DNA of 64,000 nucleotides. It comes from Rhodospirillales bacterium (lineage in GTDB: Bacteria; Pseudomonadota; Alphaproteobacteria; Micavibrionales; Micavibrionaceae). Location: contig JACKJB010000003.1 in the NCBI GenBank assembly GCA_020638155.1, positions 248,001-312,000 of the forward strand, in the 5' to 3' direction. Below the pieces are notes generated by a model that was not told the origin of the DNA, ran no database searches, and saw only the letters and a list, made by a program, of their open reading frames with translations. Below are positions 43,114 through 50,781 of this stretch, piece after piece (position 1 is the stretch's first letter; each line of letters opens with the position of its first letter). The translations under genes and the position numbers were made by a program.

Positions 43114-43506
43114 TTACTGCAGCCGCGGCGCAGACGGCTGTCCACGGTCTTTGCTATCCAGTTCAAGCAGGCGGTTTTCGACGATTTCTTTGACGTCTTT
43201 ATCCACGCTGTGTTTACGGCGCAGGTGGTTGCCGTAGATATTGCCTGCAATACCTGCAATCATGATCACGACACCTATCGTTGACAGTCCCGTGTGCTGT
43301 GTCGCCGAACCGGCAAAAAGCCCACCCCAGCCGATAAGAGCAGCAACAAGGCTCTGGCTGGCCGCTTTACGCCATTTTTCAGACTCTGCCGCGCGGGCGA
43401 ACAGGTCGGATAGCTGTTTTGTTTCAATATTGGCGGCGCGGATGACTTCCGGGCGGGTATCGGTCAACCCGGCGACGCTGTTTTCAAGATATTGTTTTTG
43501 CATCAT
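43114..43506 (-). CDS. Membrane protein of unknown function, tandem paralogue B
   Basis: A 130-residue protein. RPEVIRAANIETKQLSDLF corresponds to REDVIDSLHLPPEEITGKF in the neighbour. Two membrane segments follow (SLVAALIGWGGLFAG and TIGVVIMIAGIAGNIYG), and the tail KEIVENRLLELDSKDRGQPSAPRL corresponds to the neighbour's. It looks like a half-size version that carries one membrane pair instead of two. It lies 20 bases upstream of paralogue A in the same direction. Confidence 0.82.
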   Translation of the reverse strand: MMQKQYLENSVAGLTDTRPEVIRAANIETKQLSDLFARAAESEKWRKAASQSLVAALIGWGGLFAGSATQHTGLSTIGVVIMIAGIAGNIYGNHLRRKHSVDKDVKEIVENRLLELDSKDRGQPSAPRLQ

Positions 43507-43583
43507 TTTGTCCCTATTTCATTAACTTTTTCATGATAGACTTTTTGAAAATATCGACTGCGGCTTTGGTAACATAAAACGCT

Positions 43584-45902
43584 ATGAAAAACAAAGAATT
43601 TTATGACAACATACCGATCGGCATCTGCGTTGTGCGCCGCGACCGCCAACGCATGGAGATCCTGTACGCCAATCATGCCTTAACCCATATGATGAAGCGT
43701 CCAGCCCTGTGGCAGGGCAAGAGCGCGATGGTCAGCCCGCAGGACATTATCGGCCAGGTCCTTGAAGAAGCCTGGCCCAGCAAGGACATGGAAGAACTGG
43801 TGCGCAAGCTGAAAAGCCCGGTGCCGCCGAAAGATTACACCTTGCCGGTCTATGATGACGATAACGCAGGTAAACGCTGGGCCAGGCTGGCGATCCAGGA
43901 GACCGAATTCGAGGATGAAGACGATGTCATCATCCTGTGGGCGACCGATATTTCCGCCAGCAAGGAAGCCGAAGCCGAGCTAAAGCAGGCGGTCGAGGAA
44001 GCCGATGCCGCCGCCGAAGTCAAAGCCAATTTCCTTGCGACCATGAGCCATGAAATCCGTACGCCGATGCAATCCGTCTATGGGCTTTTGGAACTGATCG
44101 GGGAAGAAAAGCCGCCGCCTGCGATCCAGAGCATGGTCAAGACGGCACAGACTTCAGCCAGCGGGCTATTGGAAATTCTCGATGATATTCTCGATTTTGC
44201 CAAAATGGACGCCAACGCGATGGAGCTGGATACGTTCGAGGTTCCGGTGCGTACGCTGGTCTACGGGATCAACGAGGCGATGGCGGTCAAGGTCCACGGC
44301 AAACATGTCGAGCTTAAGGATGATATCGCCAAGGACGTGCCGTTCGTGGTGATCGGCGATCCGAAGCGGCTGCGGCAGATCATTATGAACCTGACCGGCA
44401 ATGCGCTGAAATTCACCGAGAGCGGGTCTGTCACCATCCGCGTTACCACGGGAATACAGCACATCGCGCCGCCGCAAGGGCGCGTTGGGCTGCGGTTCGA
44501 GATTATTGACACCGGGATCGGGATGGATGAGCAGGCCCAAAAACGGTTATTCCAGCCCTTTAGCCAGGCCGACAGTTCGACCTCGCGCAAATATGGCGGC
44601 ACCGGGCTGGGGCTGTCTATCTGCAAAGCTCTGGTTGAATTAATGGGCGGGCAGATCGGGGTTACCAGTATCACCGGGGAAGGCTCGACCTTCTGGTTTG
44701 AAATCCCGACCGAAGAAGTCGGCACCGAAACCACGACCGTCAATTTGCCCAAGCTCGACGGGCTGACGGTCCTGTCGGTCGAAGACCATCCGCAGGGCGC
44801 AAAAGAGATTGTCCGTTCGCTGGAATCCATGGGCGCTACCGTAGAGAGCTGCCCGACCTACCAGGAGGGGCTCAAGCTGGTTAAAAGGCGGCCGTTTGAT
44901 GTCGGTATTATCGATCAGGGACTGCCCGACGGGCTGGGGCTGGATCTGATCCGTGAAATTATGGAGATCAGGCCGTTTATGGGGCTCATCATGTATACGG
45001 TGCGCGATGATATCGGCCTGCAACACAGCCTGAATGCGCTCGGGGTTAAATACCTGACCAAGCCTGCATCGCGTGTGGGCTTAGGGGAAGCGGTCAAAGA
45101 TGCCGCCAGCAAGATCGCCAGGATCAATATTGCCGGCCCCAAACGGCTGCTGATTGCCGAAGATACCGAAAGCGTGCGCGATGTGCTGCGCCGTCAGCTC
45201 GATAAGCTCGGCGTTGAGGCTGACTTTGTCGAAAACGGAAAACAAGCGCTGGAGGCGCTGGAAAGCGGACAATACGGCATATTGTTCACCGACCTGCATA
45301 TGCCGGAAATGGACGGGTACGATGTCATTACCGCGATCAGGGCGCAGGAAAAGCACTTCCCGGTCGTGGTCCTGACGGCGGACGTGCAGATGGCGCAGCG
45401 GCAGACTTACCTGTCGCACGGCTTTGATGAATGTCTTTTAAAGCCGGTATCCCTGGGACAGTTCCGGCGGCTTCTGATCCGCTGGGGGCTGCTGGAAGAC
45501 GGGGAAGCGTGGGAACAGGAAAGCGCAGCAGAACCGACATCCCGCAGCGGCGCGGAGGACGGCCTGCCTCCGGCGATTGACCTGGAGGCGATGAAAGCGC
45601 AGATGGGCGCCGTGGATGACGGCACGATTGAGATGATGCATATGTTTGTCGATATGACGGCGCCGCTGATCGATAAAATCAAAAATGCCATGGCGCATGA
45701 TGATTTTTATGAGCTTAAAGAAGGTGCGCATAGTTTGAAGGGCGGGGCCCGCTCTGCCTGCTGTAACGTGCTCGGCGATATCGCCGCCCGGCTACAGGAT
45801 GATGCCGAAGAGCAAAAAGACGGCTGTGATGCGCTAGTAAAACAGATCGAACAGGAGTTCGAACGGGTGCGGCAGGCGGTTACAATGCTGAAAGCCGCTT
45901 AA
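43584..45902 (+). CDS. Hybrid histidine kinase with PAS, two receiver domains and an Hpt domain
   Basis: A 772-residue soluble protein. Domain order: PAS (about 1-125), coiled linker, HisKA with FLATMSHEIRTPM (phospho-acceptor H156), HATPase with the N, G1 and G2 boxes (IIMNLTGNALKF, DTGIGM, GTGLGLSICKALVELMGG), receiver 1 (D444 in GIIDQGLPDG), receiver 2 (D570 in FTDLHMPEMDG), and Hpt with H716 in GAHSLKGGARSACC. Receiver 1 lacks the usual LMDxxMP context and may be poorly phosphorylated. The phosphate should pass from H156 to a receiver and then to H716. A separate response regulator, perhaps the receiver at 55805, may be the final target. No membrane segment is present, so the signal is internal. 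Confidence 0.94.
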   Translation: MKNKEFYDNIPIGICVVRRDRQRMEILYANHALTHMMKRPALWQGKSAMVSPQDIIGQVLEEAWPSKDMEELVRKLKSPVPPKDYTLPVYDDDNAGKRWARLAIQETEFEDEDDVIILWATDISASKEAEAELKQAVEEADAAAEVKANFLATMSHEIRTPMQSVYGLLELIGEEKPPPAIQSMVKTAQTSASGLLEILDDILDFAKMDANAMELDTFEVPVRTLVYGINEAMAVKVHGKHVELKDDIAKDVPFVVIGDPKRLRQIIMNLTGNALKFTESGSVTIRVTTGIQHIAPPQGRVGLRFEIIDTGIGMDEQAQKRLFQPFSQADSSTSRKYGGTGLGLSICKALVELMGGQIGVTSITGEGSTFWFEIPTEEVGTETTTVNLPKLDGLTVLSVEDHPQGAKEIVRSLESMGATVESCPTYQEGLKLVKRRPFDVGIIDQGLPDGLGLDLIREIMEIRPFMGLIMYTVRDDIGLQHSLNALGVKYLTKPASRVGLGEAVKDAASKIARINIAGPKRLLIAEDTESVRDVLRRQLDKLGVEADFVENGKQALEALESGQYGILFTDLHMPEMDGYDVITAIRAQEKHFPVVVLTADVQMAQRQTYLSHGFDECLLKPVSLGQFRRLLIRWGLLEDGEAWEQESAAEPTSRSGAEDGLPPAIDLEAMKAQMGAVDDGTIEMMHMFVDMTAPLIDKIKNAMAHDDFYELKEGAHSLKGGARSACCNVLGDIAARLQDDAEEQKDGCDALVKQIEQEFERVRQAVTMLKAA

Positions 45903-45939
45903 TGGGCTAATATTTATCAGGAAAATCAATAATTAAACC

Positions 45940-46050
45940 TGTCATTTCGAAGCGAAGCTGAGAAATCTCCAGATTACCGGGAGACCCCTCACATACGTCC
46001 TGCCTTCGCCGAAGCGTAGCTCCGGCTACGCGCAGGCAGGTCGGGATGAC
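45940..46050. repeat. Palindromic repeat, family A, with an extra internal hairpin
   Basis: Arms TGTCATTTCGAAGCGAAGCTG and GGTCGGGATGAC, with GAGAAATCTCC inside. An extra inner block CCTGCC...GGCAGG contains GAAGCGTAGCTCCGGCTACGC. It lies between the convergent kinase and prepilin-like genes. Confidence 0.8.
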
Positions 46051-46069
46051 GCAAAAGAACACCACTTAT

Positions 46070-46957
46070 TTAAGGAACATCGCAGCCAGCAGCGGTTTCA
46101 TCGGCATCCGGGCTTGGGAAGTGCGCGGCTTCGTTATCGGCTTCCCCGTCTTCGACGGCACCGGCGCCGCGGGTGGTATCGGCGATCATCCAGACCCGGA
46201 AACATTTGGCCCCGTTTGCGCAGGTTACCGTTCCGGCTTCATCAAGCGCTTCGGCCCCGCCGGTCGCATCAATCGTATCGACTTCACAGGTGGCATAGTC
46301 CGCATTCAGCTTTTCCATCACCGTATCGATATAAGCATCGCTATTCGTCGTTTCGGTCCAGAAAAACACCCCGTCCCGGCCGTTATACCATTGCCAGTCA
46401 CCGAACAAAGGCGGCGGCGGCGGCATGAATTTCCCGGAGGTCCCGCCAAAAATCGGCGCATGGTCGGGATTATCACCCGGATCGCTCGGACAGCGCAGGT
46501 TTTTGACCTTAATGTCCGTTGCCACAGGCGCAGCCAGGTGACCGGAGTTCGGGGCGAGCGGATACAGGCGGTTTGCCCCGGGGTCCGTTCCGGTGACCGT
46601 GTTATCGACTGTGGCGTCGCCTGCGACCTGTGCGTTCCCGAAAGAACTGCGCAATACGCATTCCTGTACGGCGGCACGGATAAAATCAACCTGGGATTTG
46701 ATTTCAGAAACGGCACGGAAAGTGTTCTGGCTGGCGGTCTGGTTACTGGACGGGTTCATAAACGCCACCGTCAGCGCCGCCAGCAAAGCAATCGCGATCA
46801 GGATATAGACAAGGGCGGAGCCAGCTTCGTTACTGACAATATCGTCATTGCGAGCGCAGCGAAGCAATCCATGCGGACCTGGCTTATTGCGTATGGATTG
46901 CCGTCCCCGTTCAAGCCGGGGACAGGCTTTCTCGCAATGACGGTTTATTTTTTTCAT
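46070..46957 (-). CDS. Prepilin-like protein with a repeat-derived leader insertion
   Basis: A 295-residue protein. AAAGGAT lies 6 bases before the ATG, so the start is well supported. The first 5-6 residues are followed by about 33 residues (HCEKACPRLERGRQSIRNK...) encoded by a family B repeat, then NEAG and a hydrophobic helix (SALVYILIAIALLAALTVAF). The hydrophobic part is like the N-terminal helix of prepilins, with a G just before it, but there is no Glu at position +5, as in GspK-type tip pseudopilins. The rest is a large globular domain with five or more cysteines (QECVLRS, NLRCPSDPG, ATCEVD, TCANGAKC). It is the last gene of the operon and should be a tip or minor subunit. The family is not recognised. 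Confidence 0.82.
   Translation of the reverse strand: MKKINRHCEKACPRLERGRQSIRNKPGPHGLLRCARNDDIVSNEAGSALVYILIAIALLAALTVAFMNPSSNQTASQNTFRAVSEIKSQVDFIRAAVQECVLRSSFGNAQVAGDATVDNTVTGTDPGANRLYPLAPNSGHLAAPVATDIKVKNLRCPSDPGDNPDHAPIFGGTSGKFMPPPPPLFGDWQWYNGRDGVFFWTETTNSDAYIDTVMEKLNADYATCEVDTIDATGGAEALDEAGTVTCANGAKCFRVWMIADTTRGAGAVEDGEADNEAAHFPSPDADETAAGCDVP
46843..46942. repeat. Palindromic repeat, family B, inside a prepilin-like gene
   Basis: Begins CGTCATTGCGAGCGCAGCG and ends CTTTCTCGCAATGACG. The inner region holds GCAATCCATG and GTATGGATTGC. It is 100 bp and is translated in frame within the leader of the gene, between the start codon and the hydrophobic helix. Confidence 0.88.
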
Positions 46958-46976
46958 GGTTTATCCTTTAAAAAGA

Positions 46977-47008
46977 ACATGGCCTTCGCACAGAGGGGAA
47001 GGCCATGT
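46977..47008 (-). terminator. Hairpin with a U-rich tail between the two prepilin-like genes
   Basis: On the minus strand ACATGGCCTTC pairs with GAAGGCCATGT around a 10-base loop, followed by TCTTTTT. It may be a partial terminator or an mRNA-stabilising 3' structure that sets different levels of the two proteins. Confidence 0.6.
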
Positions 47009-47044
47009 CACATAATCAAGCAAAAACGAAATGGCCCGTGCCTC

Positions 47045-47797
47045 TTACCGTTCGATCAGCACGTGGTAATAAACATAGCGCCCGGCAGGCTGCTGGAAAC
47101 ACCCGAACGGTTGTCCGTCCAATTCGGCAGCATCAACACCGATTGATCCACCGCCAGCAGCCAGAGAGGTATCTGTTGCGCCATTAGGGTTAATCATGTT
47201 TGAGGCATTAGTAAAGAGGACATCCGTCTCTGTAGGAATACCTGTAATTCCCAGTTCCTCGTTTATACTTTGACAAACGCTCAGCGTGATATCCGGCAGA
47301 AATGCAATAAGATCGACCGTCCCAGTGGCAACACCAGCACCTGCCGTTGTTGTGCCAACTAGCTCAATTTCATTATCACCGTTAAAGACCCAAGTTGTAG
47401 GGGCCGCAACCAAATCATTTGATGGGTTAACATAGGTCGCGCCGCCGCCCGTAGGATGAAACACACAACGTGGATATTCAAGAGAGCCTGTGGGATATTC
47501 TGTACAACCCGCAAATTCACCAGCCGAGTTAAATTCCAGCGTATCGACATTCTGGCCGCCGATAATCATCCGCACCAGCGACGTCCGGATCCCGGCAGGA
47601 TACTGCGTCAACTGCGCACTGCTGATCTTGCTGGTTTCGCGCCCGGCATCGCCGCCGCCTGAGCGTGTTGACTGCGTCACCGCGTAAGACAGCGCGGCAA
47701 ACAGCGCCACGGCAATCAGGATCAGGAAGAGAACGTTCCCGCTTTCTTCTTTCCAGATCGACGGTCTGGCCGATTTTTCCGGTTTTAAACTTGTCAT
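47045..47797 (-). CDS. Prepilin-like protein
   Basis: A 250-residue protein beginning MTSLKPEKSARPSIWKEESG. A 20-residue basic leader is followed by the hydrophobic helix NVLFLILIAVALFAALSYAV, preceded by G. As in its neighbour, no Glu is present at +5. The mature domain is Gly/Thr-rich with four cysteines (GCTEYP, PRCVFHP, SVCQSI, GCFQQP). The start at 47797 has GGAG 7 bases upstream, and I rejected a longer frame to 47827. It is probably a pseudopilin-type minor subunit processed by the peptidase at 56461. Confidence 0.82.
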   Translation of the reverse strand: MTSLKPEKSARPSIWKEESGNVLFLILIAVALFAALSYAVTQSTRSGGGDAGRETSKISSAQLTQYPAGIRTSLVRMIIGGQNVDTLEFNSAGEFAGCTEYPTGSLEYPRCVFHPTGGGATYVNPSNDLVAAPTTWVFNGDNEIELVGTTTAGAGVATGTVDLIAFLPDITLSVCQSINEELGITGIPTETDVLFTNASNMINPNGATDTSLAAGGGSIGVDAAELDGQPFGCFQQPAGRYVYYHVLIER

Positions 47798-47861
47798 TTT
47801 TCCACTCCGTTTTTGCTTTAGTATCATCCCACTTTACCCATTAATTTCTAAAGTTAAATCA

Positions 47862-48395
47862 TTATCCGGTCGGTTTATCCACGGAAACTTTGTTGATTTT
47901 CAGCAAAACGCCAAGGCCGTTGCCCTGGCATTCCCGTCCGACGCACATTTTATCAACCGACACCCGCCAGCCGGCCCCCCCGTTCTGCACATGGCCGATC
48001 GCTTCGCGAAACGCACCGAACGAAGATGTCGTTTTGGCCATGATCTGGATACTCGGCCCGGTCTGTTTGATATCAAGATTGGGATAGGTCGCGATCAATC
48101 CTTTGGCAAAGTTTGCAACCTCCGCCTGCGGCACCGGGATATCCCGCAAGGCCGGCACCAGCGGTTTTAGCGCCTGGGTTTCTTTCAACTGGGCACGCAG
48201 CTCGGTCATGTTCTGGACCTGGATGAAGGTATACAGCCCCAGCGCCCCGGCAGCCATCCAGGCAATTCCGGCAGCAATCAGCGCTGTCTGCCCAGCGGTT
48301 TGCGGCAGTTTTTCAAGAAAATCGTTCAGGTCGTTCGCCGCATTCGGATTCATATATTTTTGCAGCGAACGCCAGTCAAAAGACTTCAGATCCAA
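47862..48395 (-). CDS. Bitopic inner-membrane assembly protein (PilP/GspM-like position)
   Basis: A 177-residue protein with a short cytoplasmic part, one membrane segment (about 38-58, AALIAAGIAWMAAGALGLYTF) and a periplasmic domain. The family is not recognised; the role is inferred from topology and place in the operon. The start is a TTG with GGAGG 6 bases upstream. Two cysteines (KMCVGRECQGN) near the end may form a disulfide. Confidence 0.75.
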   Translation of the reverse strand: MDLKSFDWRSLQKYMNPNAANDLNDFLEKLPQTAGQTALIAAGIAWMAAGALGLYTFIQVQNMTELRAQLKETQALKPLVPALRDIPVPQAEVANFAKGLIATYPNLDIKQTGPSIQIMAKTTSSFGAFREAIGHVQNGGAGWRVSVDKMCVGRECQGNGLGVLLKINKVSVDKPTG

Positions 48396-48536
48396 ACTTT
48401 ACCTCCAAGTAAGACCAATCCGGGATGATTTTCTGCCCCGCAGATGTAAACGCACCCCAAAACCCTATCAAAACCCCTATATATCAAAGTATTACATATT
48501 TTATTAACAATTTCGTTAACGACTTAATTTTCTATG

Positions 48537-49520
48537 CTATCGTGTGCCGCGAATTCTGACCCTGCCGTCCGGCTCAAGACCCGGCAAAATCTGGCAACTT
48601 CCCAAGGGCGTTCCCGAACAATTGCTAAACGATTGCGGCACCAGGGCTTCCCATGTCGTCTTGCCTTTGCCGATTTCATATTTCACCAGCGTTCCGTCGA
48701 TCTGCGCCAGGTAATCGAGCAGTTCCTGTATGCGCACCATATGCTTGATCGTATCGCTTTGCAGCGCGTTCAAAGCGTTCATCATCAGGTCGGTCGAGAC
48801 CTTATCGGTTTCCATCCGGACCCGCGCCAGATCCCGTTCAACAAAGTTTGTAATGATATTCTGAACAATCAGGATAACGACGGCCACAGCACAAATTACC
48901 AGCCCGACATAGAGCAACGCCATTGACGTCGCCCGCGAAAGCTTCTCCGTCCGCAGCTGGCGGTTGTGCCAAGGGACAACCTGCGCCGCCTCCGCATTGA
49001 TCGTCACAAAATTGGCATCCATGCTCTGGATTCGCGGCAACAGGGTTCGGGCGGCACCAAGAAAGACCTGCATCCGGCCTGTTTCAGGGTCCCAGCGCAA
49101 GGCCGAAGCGACCCCTTCCTGTTCGTACAGATAGACCGTTTCCCGGTCCCAATATTCGCTGTTTCCCGGCAAGGCCGCCGCCAGAGGGCACCAACTGTCC
49201 GGGTTTGACGCCATTACCGATGACGGGCATGCCAGATACCAGATCCGGCCATCTTCGATCGTATAGGCGTAATGGACGCGCTCGGTCCCGGTCGCCTGGG
49301 ACGCCGCGTTCCAGACGGCCTCCTCTTCCGTCCCCGGTACGTGCGGAATAGAGCCGCCTACAAGTTCATAAGGCAGATACGGTGAAAGTTTACGGGCAAA
49401 AGTCTTTGCTTCACCGGCAATATAATCCGCCATCCCCGGTTTCGGACCGGACACGGCTTTAGCGCCGCCTTCCGCGCCGCCTTTTTTAACCAGATCTTTG
49501 TCCTTGGATATAAGGGCCAA
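48537..49520 (-). CDS. Pilus/secretion assembly protein with one membrane segment (PilO/GspL-like position)
   Basis: A 327-residue protein. The N-terminal 200 residues are soluble and mixed alpha/beta, with YTIEDGRIWYLACPSSVM. One membrane segment follows (about 205-228, MALLYVGLVICAVAVVILIV), and then a periplasmic tail with a coiled part. The TTG start at 49520 overlaps nothing and has AAGGAG upstream, inside the end of the GspF-like gene. It is in the place where T4bP operons have a PilO or GspL-like scaffold, but sequence similarity is not evident to me. Confidence 0.75.
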   Translation of the reverse strand: MALISKDKDLVKKGGAEGGAKAVSGPKPGMADYIAGEAKTFARKLSPYLPYELVGGSIPHVPGTEEEAVWNAASQATGTERVHYAYTIEDGRIWYLACPSSVMASNPDSWCPLAAALPGNSEYWDRETVYLYEQEGVASALRWDPETGRMQVFLGAARTLLPRIQSMDANFVTINAEAAQVVPWHNRQLRTEKLSRATSMALLYVGLVICAVAVVILIVQNIITNFVERDLARVRMETDKVSTDLMMNALNALQSDTIKHMVRIQELLDYLAQIDGTLVKYEIGKGKTTWEALVPQSFSNCSGTPLGSCQILPGLEPDGRVRIRGTR

Positions 49521-49522
49521 GA

Positions 49523-50743
49523 CTATATTGCTCCTTGCATCAGACCACCCATCATACTGTCAAGGCTCATATTCATGACTGTCAGGGCGTAAATAGCACT
49601 ACCGAACGCAATCGCCAGGAACACCCCAGTCAAACCGAAAGCGATCCAGACAATCAACGCATGTTTTGTTTTTGCCGACGCAGAACGCATTTCGGCAACA
49701 GACTCTAACACTGTAGCAACTTGTGCGAGATCAGACAAGCTTGCGAGTTCAAGGCGTTCACTGCGATTCAGCGGTTTACGGTCAAGCGCCGCCCCCAGCA
49801 GCACCCCGCGCTCCAGCTCTTTACTCGCGCCGCGCCAGTAATCGGCGACTTCCGGCACAGTCGTCGCTTCGGAAGACTGGGCCAGCGCATCGTTAATCGG
49901 CACAAGGCCCCGCAGCATCCGGGCCGCAGCCATCATCGAATCGGCAAAACCAAGATCCCGCAGATAAGCGCCGATCAGCGGGATTTTCCGGACAATCCGC
50001 GCTGTCGGCCAGTCCGTTTTCCCGCGATTGATCCAGAACGAGAATACCGTCCAGACCAGAAATACACCCGATGCCGTAGCGATCCCGATCAGCACGTCCC
50101 ATGTCAGCTCAAGGTTATCGACGATGCGCAGATAATTTTCAAGCTCCGCCGGGTCTGACGGCGCATTGCCGCGGAACCAGTTCAGAACCATGCCTTTCCC
50201 CCAGAACAGGGACTGCACGATCATCAACACGTCAATCCCCAGCCAGGACATCGTTCCAGCGATGGCCCGCGTATTCTTGCGTTTCTGGGTGATGGAATGG
50301 ATCGCATGCGGAATCCCTTCCTGCAACTTATTCGCTTTTTCGCTGGCCGCAAGAATGGCGATTGTCCCGTGATCGAAAATCCGCAGGGCCCGCAACGCGT
50401 CAATCGCGCCAAGCCCCCGGGCCAGCGCTTCCCGCGCCGGGGCCAGGATATTTTGCCGCATCGGGTTGGTTTCAGCCTGGATAATCCGCCACAGCGCCAC
50501 CCCCGGTGATGTCGAGGTTGACCGGAACTGGATCCCGCGCAACAGCTGGACCTGCCACCAGGTCGAGCGGGCAAGGAGCCGTTCCAGCGGCGAGCGCTCG
50601 TGCGGCCGGATCATCAGCGGATAACCGCCGTTTTTGGCGATAGCGTTGCGCACATCGTCAGCGGACGGCATGTAGAAGGATTCCGTAACCTTTTTCGGCC
50701 CGGAAGGTGTATCGTAAGCCACTTCTGCAACCCATTGCTGCAT
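49523..50743 (-). CDS. GspF/PilC-like inner-membrane platform protein
   Basis: A 406-residue protein with two copies of a T2SSF-like domain, each ending in membrane segments. FADSMMAAARMLRGLVPINDALAQ and the following helices mark the second copy, and AILAASEKANKLQEGIPHAI the first. The C-terminal membrane segment HALIVWIAFGLTGVFLAIAFGSAIYAL is clear. Such proteins couple the ATPase to pilin insertion. It begins 38 bases after the ATPase stop. Confidence 0.9.
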   Translation of the reverse strand: MQQWVAEVAYDTPSGPKKVTESFYMPSADDVRNAIAKNGGYPLMIRPHERSPLERLLARSTWWQVQLLRGIQFRSTSTSPGVALWRIIQAETNPMRQNILAPAREALARGLGAIDALRALRIFDHGTIAILAASEKANKLQEGIPHAIHSITQKRKNTRAIAGTMSWLGIDVLMIVQSLFWGKGMVLNWFRGNAPSDPAELENYLRIVDNLELTWDVLIGIATASGVFLVWTVFSFWINRGKTDWPTARIVRKIPLIGAYLRDLGFADSMMAAARMLRGLVPINDALAQSSEATTVPEVADYWRGASKELERGVLLGAALDRKPLNRSERLELASLSDLAQVATVLESVAEMRSASAKTKHALIVWIAFGLTGVFLAIAFGSAIYALTVMNMSLDSMMGGLMQGAI

Positions 50744-50781
50744 TTACGAGATTCCCTTTGTATCCCCTTCTATTATATAGC

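Noticed and set aside
46046..47146. A 366-residue open frame on the plus strand opposite the prepilin-like genes
   Set aside because: It runs across two genes, the hairpin between them and a repeat. The minus-strand genes have ribosome sites, leaders and membrane helices in the right place.
48490..48530. A CtrA site near the start of the gene at 48395
   Set aside because: The TTAAC half-sites there are 8 bases apart rather than 7, and the site lies downstream of the 327-residue gene in the middle of an operon.
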